In this document: positions 10,801-21,288 of the stretch, in pieces
Numbering within the stretch: the first letter of the stretch is position 1
How the letters are laid out: every line of letters starts with the position of its first letter
NCBI GenBank assembly: GCA_946803715.1
Contig: CAMPET010000001.1
Span: 1,450,386-1,491,682 of the forward strand
Origin: Beroe ovata
Lineage: Eukaryota; Ctenophora; Nuda; Beroida; Beroidae
DNA: 41,297 nucleotides
Direction of reading: 5' to 3'
The notes under the pieces: generated by a model
The model's database searches: none
Seen by the model: the letters and a program-made list of their open reading frames with translations, nothing else
Told to the model about the DNA's origin: nothing
Program-made: the position numbers and the translations under genes

Positions 10801-13800
10801 CGCACATGATTCTGTCACGTGGTACCTATCACGTGGTGTAATTGGCAGCTACACACTGTAACACAACATCATGGTAAACTGTGCTGCGGTGTGTGATGAC
10901 CTGTGCTTAGGTGGAGTCTCGTATGTCTCTGTTTCTCCTAAAGTTCCAGCTTGTGGTCAGGGTTAGCAGTTAGCACCCAATTAGCTAATCTTATTAATCA
11001 TTACTGAATCCTACCTTGCTAATTCAATTAATCATAACCCATTCCTACTTCACTATCTCCACAAAACCTAGTATAGTTCTCGTAGCATGTTATTAATTAT
11101 CAGCTTCTTAAAGTAGCAGATACCTTTCAGAGATTTCTAAATTTGAATCCTATGTAATATATTCAACAATAATATATTCGATGTATACTGTTTACCACGC
11201 CATACACAAATCAACGCGTTATTATGTCACGTTTCGAAACGGTAATCTTCTACGTGCGATATAACGTGAGCACTGAGCAAAGACGTCACTATTGAGAATA
11301 GTGACGAATTCCCCCACCCGATTTCCCGTTATTATAGGAACTGACATCACTCCTTTGAATCTACAAATGATCTTAACCAAAACAAGGATGTTACAGCAAT
11401 CATCAGTCACCACTTCCCTCACCCCACTCACCCTCTTCCTCTTCTAACTCACCCACTCCTTAATCCCACACTTCTCACCCCATCCACGCTTCCCACCCCA
11501 ATCTCATCCCCCACTCACTCTCATCCCACTCACTCTCACCCCACACTCACCCATGGAGCCTGCACATCTCCGTCATCCACGACAGAGTCACTGTTAGTTT
11601 TCTTGAGGTTCGCTCTGTTGGCTCTGTTCGCAGCATTGGTCATAGTCTTGGTACTGATTCCACTCAGCTTCCGCTGCATTGGACCCTGATAGAGAGAGAA
11701 AAGTGAGCGGAGTGATGGTGTGTGGTGAGAAAAAGTGAGAAAAGAGTTAGGGAGAAGAAATCGAGCTGTTTTGATCCGCCCAGAGGCATCCATACAGGGC
11801 ATAGGCTTTGCAGGGTTTAATATTCAGAATCAATTTTTAAGATACTTCAACATTCACACGCCATTCCACTCACATTCAAAACACATTGAAATGTTGAAAA
11901 TAAGCTACCCCTTTTCATAGAAAATGAAAAAACTGTTATTTTTAACTTTGAGCAGTTGCGAAATTGTGTCATAGAATTTCACTGAGACGCATCAGGACGC
12001 ATCAAGTCATGACGTAAACCAGTAGCATTTTCATGGCTTCAAAGAAAGTCAAAAAGGTTGCTGACTATAATAATATGCTTCCAGATTGTTAGTGTGTGAG
12101 TGTATAACAGTGCTGTCAATACGTAGGTATAATGAGTGATGGTACTTGTAGTGATAATATACCGTGTCAATGTAATATATGACGTGTAAACAGAGATGTG
12201 TCATGCAAAATCAAACGGGAAATCTCTCTCTCTCACACACATAGACCACTCCCACACACACATACACACACCGATTGGCCTAGCCGCTTAGCTTTCACTA
12301 TCTGAAAATTATAGATTGGTTGAGGACTTACTCAATGACTAAGTTCAACTAAAGGAAGGTTCAATTACTCAATCATAGTATTGAAGGAAACTTCAATCTC
12401 AGCACAAATCACTCTCACACGCGTACCTGTTGATTGCGTTGCTTGTTATTGGACGCCCTCTTGGCGGGCGGTGGCGAGGCTTCCACCACCATACTGCCAC
12501 TAGAGTGGCTCTTCATCATGGTGGGGGAGTCGCTCTTGCTGCTCGTCCTCTCAGCCACCATACTCTGCGGGGGGGGGCGTGAGCCACACAGAGTTGAGAC
12601 ACAACATTGAGACACAACATTGAGACACAACATTGAGACAGAAGTGAGACAGTGAATTTGGTCAGAGTGAGACACAATTATTCAAAGGAGTGAGACAGTG
12701 ATTGAGACGGAACTGAGACAGTGAATGGGGTCAGAGTGAGACACAATTATTCAAAGGAGTGAGACATTGATTGAGACTCAATAATGACAGAGTAGGTATT
12801 CAGCGAAACTACATGGTGAGTATCGTCTACACTCTACATGTCACGATGTCAATATTCTAAATGGATTCATGTGTTAATGCCACCGAGAATCGTCTGAAAT
12901 CTAAAAATCAAGTTTAATTCCTCTGTCTGCATTGTGTCAAGTCTTGTCATGTACATTGAACAGCACTGTGCTTGACGAACTCTTTCAGATTAATAAAACT
13001 CTGTTCTGATACATCACAAGACATAGAAAAATTAAATTCCTGGCATTTCGATATGAGTTCGAAATAATAGAACTTTCTTTTTCTAAGATTTGTGATGCTA
13101 CGAACCTGTTCTCAACAAACTAACAAGTACCAAATTGTCTAGAAAGTTCTAGATGTCGTTCTACTCCCCATGCAATGAACAGTGAAATGTTGTGTTCTTA
13201 ACACAAATAAGCATGGTCCATATCATCGATTCGCAGTGTTTTGTCAATTCGTGATCATTTCCTATTCCACATCCACACTAAGACATGGTAACAGATAGTC
13301 TGCATCAAGTGGCAGGCATCTAGTTCTGTGAGGCCAGCTCTAAATCCAACACTACACTACTACAGCAGGTATACTGTGTACTCGTTGTAATCTAGATAAT
13401 TCTAGAAGGTGCTGTGATCTATTGATCGCAATAGCTGGGTCTCATATAAAATCGGGTAGACAGGTTACAGAACATTATTAAACTGGAATGTCTATTTCTG
13501 AGTGTCTGTGCGAGTGTTCCTGTGTATGTGGACATATTATGTTTGTTTGTGTTGACTGTTTATAAGGTTTATACAATTAAATCACAAGGATGAAGATTTT
13601 AAACTAAGCTAACGAACAAATCCCGAAGGGACAACACCGAAAATTGGCACTTTAGCCTAACAAGATCAAAGGAATTCGCCAATGAACAGACAAGGAATAA
13701 TGGCGACTGGTATAATTGGTGATGAGTTAATTGATAATAAAGTGTGGTATAAATTTTCCACTCTCGTTCTCAACCTCTCCGAAAACACCATCTCAGCACT

Positions 13801-14690
13801 AAATGATATGATATCATTGATATCTTTTTAAAGTTCCTCTATTTATCACTAGCTTCTCAGCACTGTCTCAAGCCCATGTTCCCTCTTATCCATTCCACCT
13901 CCATTTTCAAATATTTTCCATCCTTTCTCCTCTCCGTCTCTTCTTTTTCATTCTCACCTTTTCTCCTTCACTTCCATGGAACACTGTTCTCAACGCATAG
14001 AACACTACTCTCAATGCACCATGACACAAGAGTGTGTGTGCGTGTGTCTGTGTGCGTTTTGACATAACTCATGTTAAACAGACGAAGATATTGACGTATT
14101 GACCAAGTAGAGATGGTGCAATAATTTCATCACTTCATCCTTAGTTCAAGATCTGACATCATGACCTATCTGTTGTTGTTGTGTTTGCACCATGTATGGC
14201 TTCCTATTAAAGATATCATCAACCATGGTGTGGTTCATAATGACTGTTTTAAATTAGTGTGTCTTTACATTGACATGACACGGCTTTGACGCGTTTCACC
14301 GACCATTTCTTGACGTACCTACCAAGAGCAGCTTTTGGGTAAGATATTACAAGCTATCCCAAACTAACACAACCCTCTATAAGGAGTCTCTATAAGCGGT
14401 ATAATAATTTGAGGAGCACTTTCAAGGAATATTTCTGACCTAGATGCTAGAGTAAACGAGAAACGTCGTTGGAAAGGTACCTAGAAATGTGTTGAACATA
14501 CGGTTTCATAATATCAACCTCTTCTTTAAACCCAGAAATAGAATAGAATTGATACAATAAGTCGTGGTTTTATGACAATTATTATTCCAGGTAAGTATCC
14601 GAAGTAAGTCCAGGTTGAAAAATGAAGTTATTTTCCTACCTTACTCTGAATGGGTACCATGATCTTCTCTTTGCTACTGCTTCTCCTCGC
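7805..14690 (-). CDS. FBXO16: FBXO16 exons 8-12: divergent C-terminal tail
   Basis: Exons 14690-14640 (ARRSSSKEKIMVPIQSK), 12564-12427 (starts SMVAERTSSKSDSPTM), 11685-11551 (starts GPMQRKLSGISTKTM), 8378-8276 (starts GSAPQDKHAARKVAST) and 7869-7805 (ends EAWELQSNLSDQ-stop). Phases are 0, 0, 0, 1 and all fit. The sequence is Ser, Lys and Asn-rich and probably disordered. Assignment to FBXO16 rests on splice and phase continuity rather than similarity. Exons 11-12, beyond a 3.2-kb intron, are the least certain. The last exon could belong to another isoform. Confidence 0.65.
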
Positions 14691-17600
14691 CTGAAACATC
14701 ATTACTATACTAACATTATGTATCATTATGTAACATTATGTAACATTATGTTACATTATGTAACATTATGTAACATTATGTAACTGTGTACATTATGTAA
14801 CTGCGAACATATAGTCTGTTATACACAGGGTGTGCGGAGTCAGGGTGTGGAGTTAGTGTGCGGAATCAGGGTGTGCGGAGTCAGGGTGTGCGGGGTCAGG
14901 GTGCGGAGTCAGTCCGAGTGATTTGATCTTCTTCTCGCATCAAAATTCAATTTCTCCTCGTTGTCGTAGTTATATGAACAACGATGTTGTTTATATTACT
15001 GAGAATTTTGAATATTATTTCCTGTCATGTCATCATGAAAAAAGTGCTAAATCGCATAATCCACGACAACCTAAATCAGGCATCGAACACTCCATACACT
15101 ACACATGTGTCATTACAACACGATGTCACGTGACCAATAACACTGATCACGTGCCCATTGAAGTATGGTCACATGGGATTTGTGAAGACCCATACACACG
15201 ATTTGCTTCGTACATTGTGTGTGTGTGTGTGTGTGTGNCATTAGCATAAAACTGGGTTCTCAAAATTTAATGTGAACTTAAGTGTACGTTTTATAGGTGT
15301 ACAAATCGCGCATCAGCACTCAAAAACGTGTGATTTATCATAATCTTGAGCCTATTTCAAATTCATGGTTGAGTCAATATCAGCTAAGTATTAATCAGCA
15401 ATAATCAGCATGTATAAATTTTGCAATATAAAAAGTCGCAGCACGCACACTCACAAGATCTAGTGCTTTTCCCTGTGGGCTGTTGCATCGTGGACTGTTC
15501 CTGGCAATTTCCACCTTTGTAAACTTCTCAGATATGTGACGTGGCCTGAAATACAGGGGGCATGAGTTACACTTTGAGTAACCTGTGAGTTGATTGGTTG
15601 AATCATCCCTTATGTGCCTTGCCCGAAGGAATTAAAAGACAGACCAGAACATAATGGGACATTACAAACAGCACATATTTTTGATTACAAAAGTTTGAAG
15701 CTGAGTACTCGATTTTGGTTATGTTATTTACCAAAGTAGACAGGATTTGACATCTGTCTGCATTTTAGACAGCTGTCAATGGAGAATATATTCTCATTTC
15801 GGGATTGACATCTGCTCAAGCTAACACTGTCAGATGGACATTGTACAATGATTGACACCTTAATAACACTGTTATTCACACCTGTCTAACACAGCTGTAT
15901 CTCTTATTGACACCTGATTGACACCTTTACCTCTTATTGACACCTTTCTAACACCCTAACTTACACGCTCTCCGAGTTGATTCCCAGGATGGCCTTGTTG
16001 AACAGCTGGATATCCTTGGGGTTGTTATCACTGCACCTCCAGGGCGGCAGCTCCTGTTCCTTGTGTTTCAGATATCCAACCTGTGCGACGTTAGTACGGG
16101 TGAAATAATATGGGGGGATGGATTAAAACATTTCCTTGTTTTTGGGAAGCAAGCTCTAGAGGGGTGTTGTACAATGTACAATGTACATGACGCACCAAGG
16201 GAAAATATGCAATAAGGGAAGCGGCTTCGCTACCTCATCAGAAAGTATGAAACTATAGCTGATGGTAGGTACGCTCTTGTGACTCCACAATTGAGCACTC
16301 TTGTCTTGGAATGACGACAACTCAACAATAATATATCTGATGGTAAAAACTAAAGCTCACGTTCATGGGTTGCACCTCTCCCACTTTGTATATCTTGGGT
16401 TTTGGCGGTTTACCCGTACTCTTCTTTCTTCCCTTCTTACTGTCATCCTGTGACACACGTGATTGAGTATAACGTATAATAATACATGTGTGATCCGCGA
16501 ATAATATGTAATTGGGAACATGTGATAAACTGTGTCTCAAAATTGGAAACAAAGAACAAAATGTGATGATTTCAATAAGAAAATAACCACTCTCCGAATG
16601 TTGACTTCGATATGGGAAACATGAATCATTCATTCCGTCTCGAACCATTCCTTGCGATAGTTGATGAAGCTGCGTTTTAGCGGAGTGTGATTTTATGTTT
16701 GGTGCAATATATATATGCAATAATAACTTTATTGCAGTTGTGACTATGTGTGACTAAGTGACATTTTTATGAGACACACTACCGAACTCAAGTTGGGCGC
16801 AGTATTACGTAATGTGTGCTGAGCACACGACCTGCATCACACTCCCAACACACGCTAGGACTGCACACTCCTAGTATCGTGTGACACATCACCCTGGTAA
16901 CGCGTGACACATCACCCTAGTAACGCGTGACACATCACCCTGGTAACGCATGACCCACGTGACGTCACACTTACCAGTGGGTGAAGGAGGTCCCACACTT
17001 GCTGTTGGTAGAACCTCTTCCACACGGCCCTCTCGTAGGCAGGGGCCGGTGCCCCGTAGTCCCAGCCTCTCCGTAAACACTTGGGTTTCCACACCACATC
17101 GTGCTCACAGAGCCACTTCCAGTGCCACGATACCTGATTGAGATGTAAATGGTGGCATGAAATATGAGGTACTTTACTTCCTGTTATCAACCAGCATCAT
17201 CAGCAAATTCTCTAATTGTTTACCAGTGAAAAGTACAACTAGATGTTTTATTCTACTCAAGAGTCAAGGCGGGCGAAATTCTTGCTTGCATTTTGATGTT
17301 TGCGGCCTGTATCAGCAAGCCCGAATTCCAACGATAGATACCTCACGGAATTCCAGCGATAGATAAGGAGATCTAGAACTCACCAAACTTCCTTGTGCCA
17401 GTGTTCTGGGGTCGAGGTAACTGAATATCTTGAGACTGAGATGTTGTGGGAGTGTCCGAGTAAAGTCCACTGGTTCTGGTGGTAACCTTTCCTTTATCAT
17501 GTTGTGTACAAAGTGTACACTCATCTGAGAGTTGTGATTTGTAATGTTGTGCACAAAGTGTACACTCATCTGAGAGTTGTGATTTGTAATGTTGTGTACA

Positions 17601-18901
17601 AAGTGTACACTCATCTGAGTGTTGTGATTTGTTATGTTGTGTACAAAGTGTACACTCATCTGAGAGTTGTGATTTGTAATGTTGTGCACCAAGTGTACAC
17701 TCATCTGAGTGTTGTGATTCGTAATGTTGTGCACCAAGAAATGTGTAATGAACTGTGCAGTAGAGAGTAGATGCTGGGAGTTGTGATATACGAGTGATAG
17801 TGGGCACTTGTGAAGAAAATCAGTTAAGAAGAGAATAACAGTGGTAGGGGAGTGACGTGAAGGGAGTGGCAGGAGAAAGTGGCGACCATTTATAAACTTA
17901 ATGTTCTGGTAAACTATTTAGTCAACAAAGAATGTATCAGTTAAAGAATAATAGTGTTGTGGCTATTTTGTTACCATGGAAACTGGTTGTGTGGTTGCTA
18001 TGATACCAGCTGTGGTGTCAACACATCAGCTAATTGACACCAATCACTGTTAATTGCACAGTGACGCACGACATGTCCAAATCTGTCAACGTGTCATAAA
18101 GTATTCAACACCGTAACTTCAACCATGTTACCATGTTGAATCAAGAAGATATTTCTCCTCAGAGCAGCTACGTCATGTAAGTTTCCCCCTTTAACGAATA
18201 GAGAAAAATCAATATTACGGACTTTTCTCTTTCCTGATTCATATCCCTCTCAAAAGAATGAGTTATGTTATCGGTATATATGAGATCACACGCTTCATTT
18301 CTCCAGTAACATTCCTGCGTTACACAGGATTTCTGTCAACAGTTGAAATATATGAGGGGTTGGCTGGTGAATTCCGCATACCTTCCACACACGCTGGGCT
18401 ATCTTGTACTACAGCTACAACTACTGATATTTTGTAAACAGAAACACTGCTATGTCTTCTGGCGCTGTGATACAGGTGCTGTTATTGAGAGGATTGGAGC
18501 TTATACAATTACTGTGATGCCTTTTTTTGTGACCGTATCTCCAATAAAAAGCACGTACTGATGTACTCAGATTTGAGAAGATCACAAAAGGAAATCCTGC
18601 CGTCTTCACTGGATATAGGACTCATATAGTCAAGCAGCCAGGATGATAGTGTATGAAGGCTGCATGCCCTCTGTTTACCAACTTCAGAAGTCGTACAACT
18701 GAGCCCCGGATAGAATTGAGTATTTACGCGGGAAAATACGAATAACAGTCTTAGTCAGGCTAAGTTGGGAATACGACTACAAAAGTTCTCATTGCATTCT
18801 ATTTCTAGTAATTGATGATGAATCCGGTCATCCAGCATAGATTGGGTAGATGAAAACGTAAATCATATTCTATCTCATTTGTGTGGGAGTGTTTTACTTC
18901 T

Positions 18902-18941
<40 letters not shown>

Positions 18942-20914
18942 AACCATCACCTCAATGTGGGGTTAAGCCCTCATTATTACAACTTGATAACACCTCACTT
19001 CACCCAGCATTCACTGCACAACCCAAATGTGTGTGTATGTGTTTCAGTGTCTGGGGGTTTTAGGGGTTTCTTATGATTGGAGAGCTACGGGACTAGACGT
19101 GAAGGTGATAATGTGAGGTCATTTTAGTCGGGCATAGACAAGCACCCATGAACATGAACTTGTTGATTTGTTCATATTGAAGTGGCACTTCACCACTGCT
19201 ATAATATCTCTTCACCTTGTTAAACTTCTCCACTAAGTGCTCCAGAAACTGTCTCCTCTGGGGATCTGTCCAATCCTCGAACCATCGTCCAATCAGCACC
19301 TTCCTCTCCTCGAACAGCTGCGAGGAGGGGAGCACAAGATCGTGATTAGGCAATCAACACTATAAAATATAAATATCAGCTAATCAACACTCTCTTTGAA
19401 TACAATGTAATGAATAATGATTTAGCAGGCTTCGTATAATATCTGAGGAGCCCATCAATATGCCCAAAAAACAACCTATAAACACCATTGTGTCAACTGA
19501 AATATGTTTTTTGTACATTGATGGAGTAGCCTGATAAAGCCTGCTATCATATCGCCACATAACACACTCACATACTCATTACTCATACACACATTCTCAT
19601 ATAACTGCGCAATCATTCCTTTCCCGAAATGTTGGTACTGTGTCTGCCTTAACAGAGCAATTACCAGATTATGATAACACACTCCCACTCTTCAATTAGA
19701 CATGATAGGTAGGTACACCAATTGCATTGATAGTACATAATTAAGGAATCGTTATCTATCTCATTGCGACTTAAGATTGATAATATCTTTAGATGTCACC
19801 ATGATATGTACACCTTAAATCCTCATGAATGCATTATTGTACCTATACAAGGTACACGAAAAATCTACATTTTACCAACACAGATAAGGTCACTTTTGAT
19901 AATAATGGCTGTGCTTTTCCTTGCTTGCCCTGTTTGACAAGGGCATTTACAATTAACATGTACATACAGCAATATATGGTGAAGTGAATCAGCCACCAAG
20001 GTAATAGAGTGTGCTGATCAATCACTTGGGCGCAGCTATCAAATATTTTTTGGTTAATAAGTATGGCATGGTATATATATACACCAAAACACTGTGATTG
20101 GTAAGAAGGAGGTGGTGACACATGTACACCTACACTCACTGGTGATGTGTTGACAGGTCCATCTCTCCCATGTGCACAGTAAGTGTGTATGTGTGTGTGT
20201 GTGTGTGAGTGTGTGTGTGTGTGTGTATGTGTGTTTGAAACAAATATACCTTAATTNAGAATATTATCAATTAGGGATGGGTTGCAACCTGGTTTTACGT
20301 GCGTTGCTAGGGAGATGAGTGGTATCATATTATTACTATATAGCACTGTTTCAAACTGTTTACAATCAGCTTTAAATAAATCGATATTAAAATCTCCTAG
20401 GATCAAAACTCGTTTTTGGGGAAGGGAATCAAGGATGCTTTCAAATTCGGAAAGTGCCAATTCTCGAGAACCGCAAGGGGGTCTGTACACAACACCAATA
20501 TAGAAATCTTCACCCGTATTCGTGGTTTTGACGAATAAGGTTTCGAGATTTTTTGATGATTTAGAAAAATTCTCACATTTTGTGTATGTGTACGTGTCGC
20601 GTATGTAAAGTGCAACACCACTCCCCTTGCTTTTCTTAGTAGTAACTAATTCGAATACCTAGTGCCCATACAAGTCCCCAGTACATTGGAGTCTCAAATA
20701 GGTTTAGAAGAACTGAAATATAAACAAGGGTAACACTTACTGTGGTATTGAGGGCACCCCCTTTAATAGGAGTCCAGTTACTATGCAATGTGTTCTTCAC
20801 AGTTACCCCAACTTCTTGATGATTTCTGCGCTCCCCTTTGGTTTTTGGAGTACTTATCTGTTCTGATACCTTTCTTTGTGATTTTGAAAATGACATGTCT
20901 ATTGGGAAGATCAT
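7805..20914 (-). CDS. FBXO16: F-box only protein 16 homologue, 12 coding exons, ~453 aa
   Basis: Coding exons in transcript order: 20914-20741, 19317-19216, 17524-17384, 17133-16975, 16447-16361, 16080-15965, 15545-15455, 14690-14640, 12564-12427, 11685-11551, 8378-8276, 7869-7805 (TAA 7807-7805). Every join is GT-AG and in phase. Recognition rests on NWTPIKGGALNTT|LFEERKVLIG, RWFEDWTDPQRRQFLEHL, PPEPVDFTRTLPQHLSL, KIFSYLDPRTL, VSWHWKWLCEHDVVWKPKCL and ELPPWRCSDNNPKDI. These match remembered vertebrate FBXO16 (about 292 aa) block by block, with equal spacing across two exon joins. The family is predicted to bind SKP1 through the F-box and present substrates to an SCF ubiquitin ligase. The tail (exons 7-12, basic and Ser/Lys-rich) is longer than in vertebrates and weakly conserved. 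The start is either of two in-frame ATGs (20914 or 20896); an acceptor-like CTTTTTTACAAG at 20931 suggests a 5' UTR intron. Confidence 0.88.
9581..9613. repeat. 9-bp repeat GTATACAAT, ~3.7 units
   Basis: Units start at 9581, 9590, 9599 and 9608, each carrying the palindrome GTATAC. The repeat lies in FBXO16 intron 10. Confidence 0.85.
10282..10383. mobile_element. ~100-bp hairpin element (MITE-like foldback)
   Basis: The left arm starts ATTGTCACATCACACC and contains GGTGCGTATT. The right arm is its near-complement, with AATACGCACC and ending GGTGTGATGTAACAAT. Arms are about 43 bp with a few mismatches, joined by the loop CTCGGCTTCGCCTCG. No clear target-site duplication is visible. It lies in FBXO16 intron 10. 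Confidence 0.65.
11422..11550 (-). repeat. GTGAG-rich array directly after the exon 10 donor
   Basis: On the minus strand the exon 10 donor (TGG|GTGAGT) is followed by many degenerate copies of GTGAGAGTGAGTGGG. The first about 130 intronic bases are G-rich and hold several donor-like GTGAG sites. Strand asymmetry is strong (C-rich on plus). Confidence 0.65.
12591..12780. repeat. GAGACA-rich tandem repeat before the exon 9 acceptor
   Basis: GAGACACAACATT is repeated in 15-bp steps (12596-12640). A 69-bp unit starting GTCAGAGTGAGACAC recurs at 12661 and 12730. The block begins about 25 bp from the FBXO16 exon 9 acceptor, in intron 8. Confidence 0.8.
14712..14912. repeat. 10-bp TAACATTATG array and 15-bp GTGTGCGGAGTCAGG array
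   Basis: TAACATTATG units with small variants fill 14712-14800. GTGTGCGGAGTCAGG-type units follow at 14829-14912. Both lie in FBXO16 intron 7, and the first starts about 20 bp from the exon 8 acceptor. Confidence 0.85.
15217..15238. repeat. (TG)n ending at a single N
   Basis: A TG dinucleotide run ends directly at the N at 15238, so this is probably a gap at a collapsed microsatellite. It is in FBXO16 intron 7. Confidence 0.9.
15455..16447 (-). CDS. FBXO16: FBXO16 exons 5-7: linker and conserved PPW block
   Basis: Exon 5 (16447-16361) encodes a lysine-rich linker (DDSKKGRKKSTGKPPKPKIY). Exon 6 (16080-15965) carries the conserved ELPPWRCSDNNPKDIQLFNK, matching LPPWRSSD...DI in vertebrate FBXO16, and ends with GT in phase 2 at the donor GT|GTAAGT. 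Exon 7 (15545-15455) restores the frame and encodes PRHISEKFTKVEIARNSPRC. Joins 5-6 (phase 0) and 6-7 (phase 2) are consistent. Confidence 0.8.
15850..15960. repeat. TTGACACCT-rich repeat beside the exon 6 donor
   Basis: TTGACACCT or a near variant occurs several times, and CTCTTATTGACACCT is repeated near 15900 and 15931. The block starts within a few bases of the FBXO16 exon 6 donor, on the intron side. Confidence 0.65.
16881..16949. repeat. 23-bp repeat beside the exon 4 donor
   Basis: GTGACACATCACCCT recurs at 16881, 16904 and 16927 (period 23). It ends about 25 bp from the FBXO16 exon 4 donor and lies inside intron 4. Confidence 0.85.
16975..17524 (-). CDS. FBXO16: FBXO16 exons 3-4: F-box domain
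   Basis: Exon 3 (17524-17384, 47 codons) encodes MSVHFVHNMIKERLPPEPVD, then FTRTLPQHLSLKIFSYLDPR, then TLAQGSL. Exon 4 (17133-16975, 53 codons) continues VSWHWKWLCEHDVVWKPKCL and RRGWDYGAPAPAYERAVWKR. Together they carry the canonical F-box pattern: LP, then LxxxIFSYLDPRxL, then VSxxWxxL and LW-type positions. With the acceptor at 17525-17526 the distance from the exon 2 LEHL to VDF is 31 residues, the same as in the vertebrate protein. Four further upstream acceptor copies lie in the adjoining 45-bp repeat. Confidence 0.88.
17497..17740 (-). repeat. 45-bp tandem array duplicating the exon 3 splice acceptor
   Basis: Five units share TCATCTGAG starting at 17521, 17566, 17611, 17656 and 17701, exactly 45 bp apart. 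On the minus strand each unit reads CTCTCAG or CACTCAG followed by ATGAGTGTACACTT. That is the end of intron 2 plus the first exon 3 bases. The minus frame stays open through the array as repeats of VHNITNHNSQMSVHF, in frame with exon 3. Potential exon 3 starts are therefore 17524, 17569, 17614, 17659 and 17704. Confidence 0.9.
18905..18939. repeat. (TG)n microsatellite
   Basis: An uninterrupted TG run in FBXO16 intron 2. Confidence 0.95.
19216..20914 (-). CDS. FBXO16: FBXO16 exons 1-2: N-terminal conserved block
   Basis: Exon 1 (20914-20741, 58 codons) ends HSNWTPIKGGALNTT at the donor ACA|GTAAGT. Exon 2 (19317-19216, 34 codons) follows the acceptor CCCTCCTCGCAG and encodes LFEERKVLIGRWFEDWTDPQ and then RRQFLEHLVEKFNK at the donor AAG|GTGAAG. 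The spacing from WTP to FEER equals that in vertebrate FBXO16, which supports the join over 1.4 kb. An ATG at 19353 also reads in frame through the exon 2 acceptor, so an alternative first exon cannot be excluded, but the acceptor is strong and the exon 1 match is better. Intron 1 contains the LINE fragment and two (TG)n tracts. Confidence 0.85.
20182..20236. repeat. (TG)n microsatellite, interrupted
   Basis: TG repeats with GA and TA interruptions in FBXO16 intron 1, about 20 bp from the N at 20257. Confidence 0.9.
20258..20655 (-). mobile_element. LINE fragment: AP-endonuclease (EEP) domain
   Basis: The minus frame is open for about 130 codons. It contains KGSGVALYIRDTYTY, GEDFYIGVVYRPPCG, RVLILGDFNIDLF and NPSLIDNI. 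These are the conserved motifs of the endonuclease/exonuclease/phosphatase domain of non-LTR retrotransposons (xGxALYIR, YRPP, GDFNID, S-x-IDN). The domain starts near 20655 without an upstream ORF1 and is cut by the N at 20257. Beyond that lies (TG)n flank rather than reverse transcriptase. The element is therefore truncated or lost in the gap. It lies in FBXO16 intron 1, in the same orientation as the gene. Confidence 0.85.
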
Positions 20915-20930
20915 TGAATAACTTTCCACC

Positions 20931-21288
20931 CTTGTAAAAAAGAAATAAGGGTTCTACAAATAATGCTAATTACAGCTTTGGGATGTTTTTTATGTAACTC
21001 TTTTTTATGTAACTGTGGAGAATTCAAAATAAGCAGTTGTTCTGATTTTGTTGCTGACGCAAGCTGCCTAGTGGCTTGAATCAGTGTTCTAGCATCACCA
21101 GACAATAATTATTTGACTGGAGTTTGGACTCATGTAAAATCCGGCCAGTGAGGACAGAAAGTTGGCATCAAAGAACAGTGAATACAGTATGCAGAATGAT
21201 GATCTAGAATGAGCAAAGTCATTTGCTTCTTCATACCAACAATTTAAGACACAAGGTTGACGATATATCTTAAGATAAGACAGTGGGT
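20931..21288. other. 5' flank or 5' UTR intron of FBXO16
   Basis: An acceptor-like tract (CTTTTTTACAAG on minus) directly precedes FBXO16 exon 1, so a non-coding first exon may lie further right. The minus ORFs 20911-21105 and 21095-21298 show no recognisable protein features. No TATA box or CpG island stands out. Confidence 0.4.

Noticed and set aside
17373-17807. Second minus-strand frame through the 45-bp array (CTQHYKSQLSDE repeats)
   Set aside because: Out of frame with the conserved F-box sequence. Open only because the repeat has no stops.
20130-20165. Minus ATG segment MGEMDLSTHH followed by GTGAGT, as a possible FBXO16 first exon
   Set aside because: Its phase (2) does not fit exon 2. 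The exon at 20741-20914 fits in phase, in spacing and in the conserved WTP motif.
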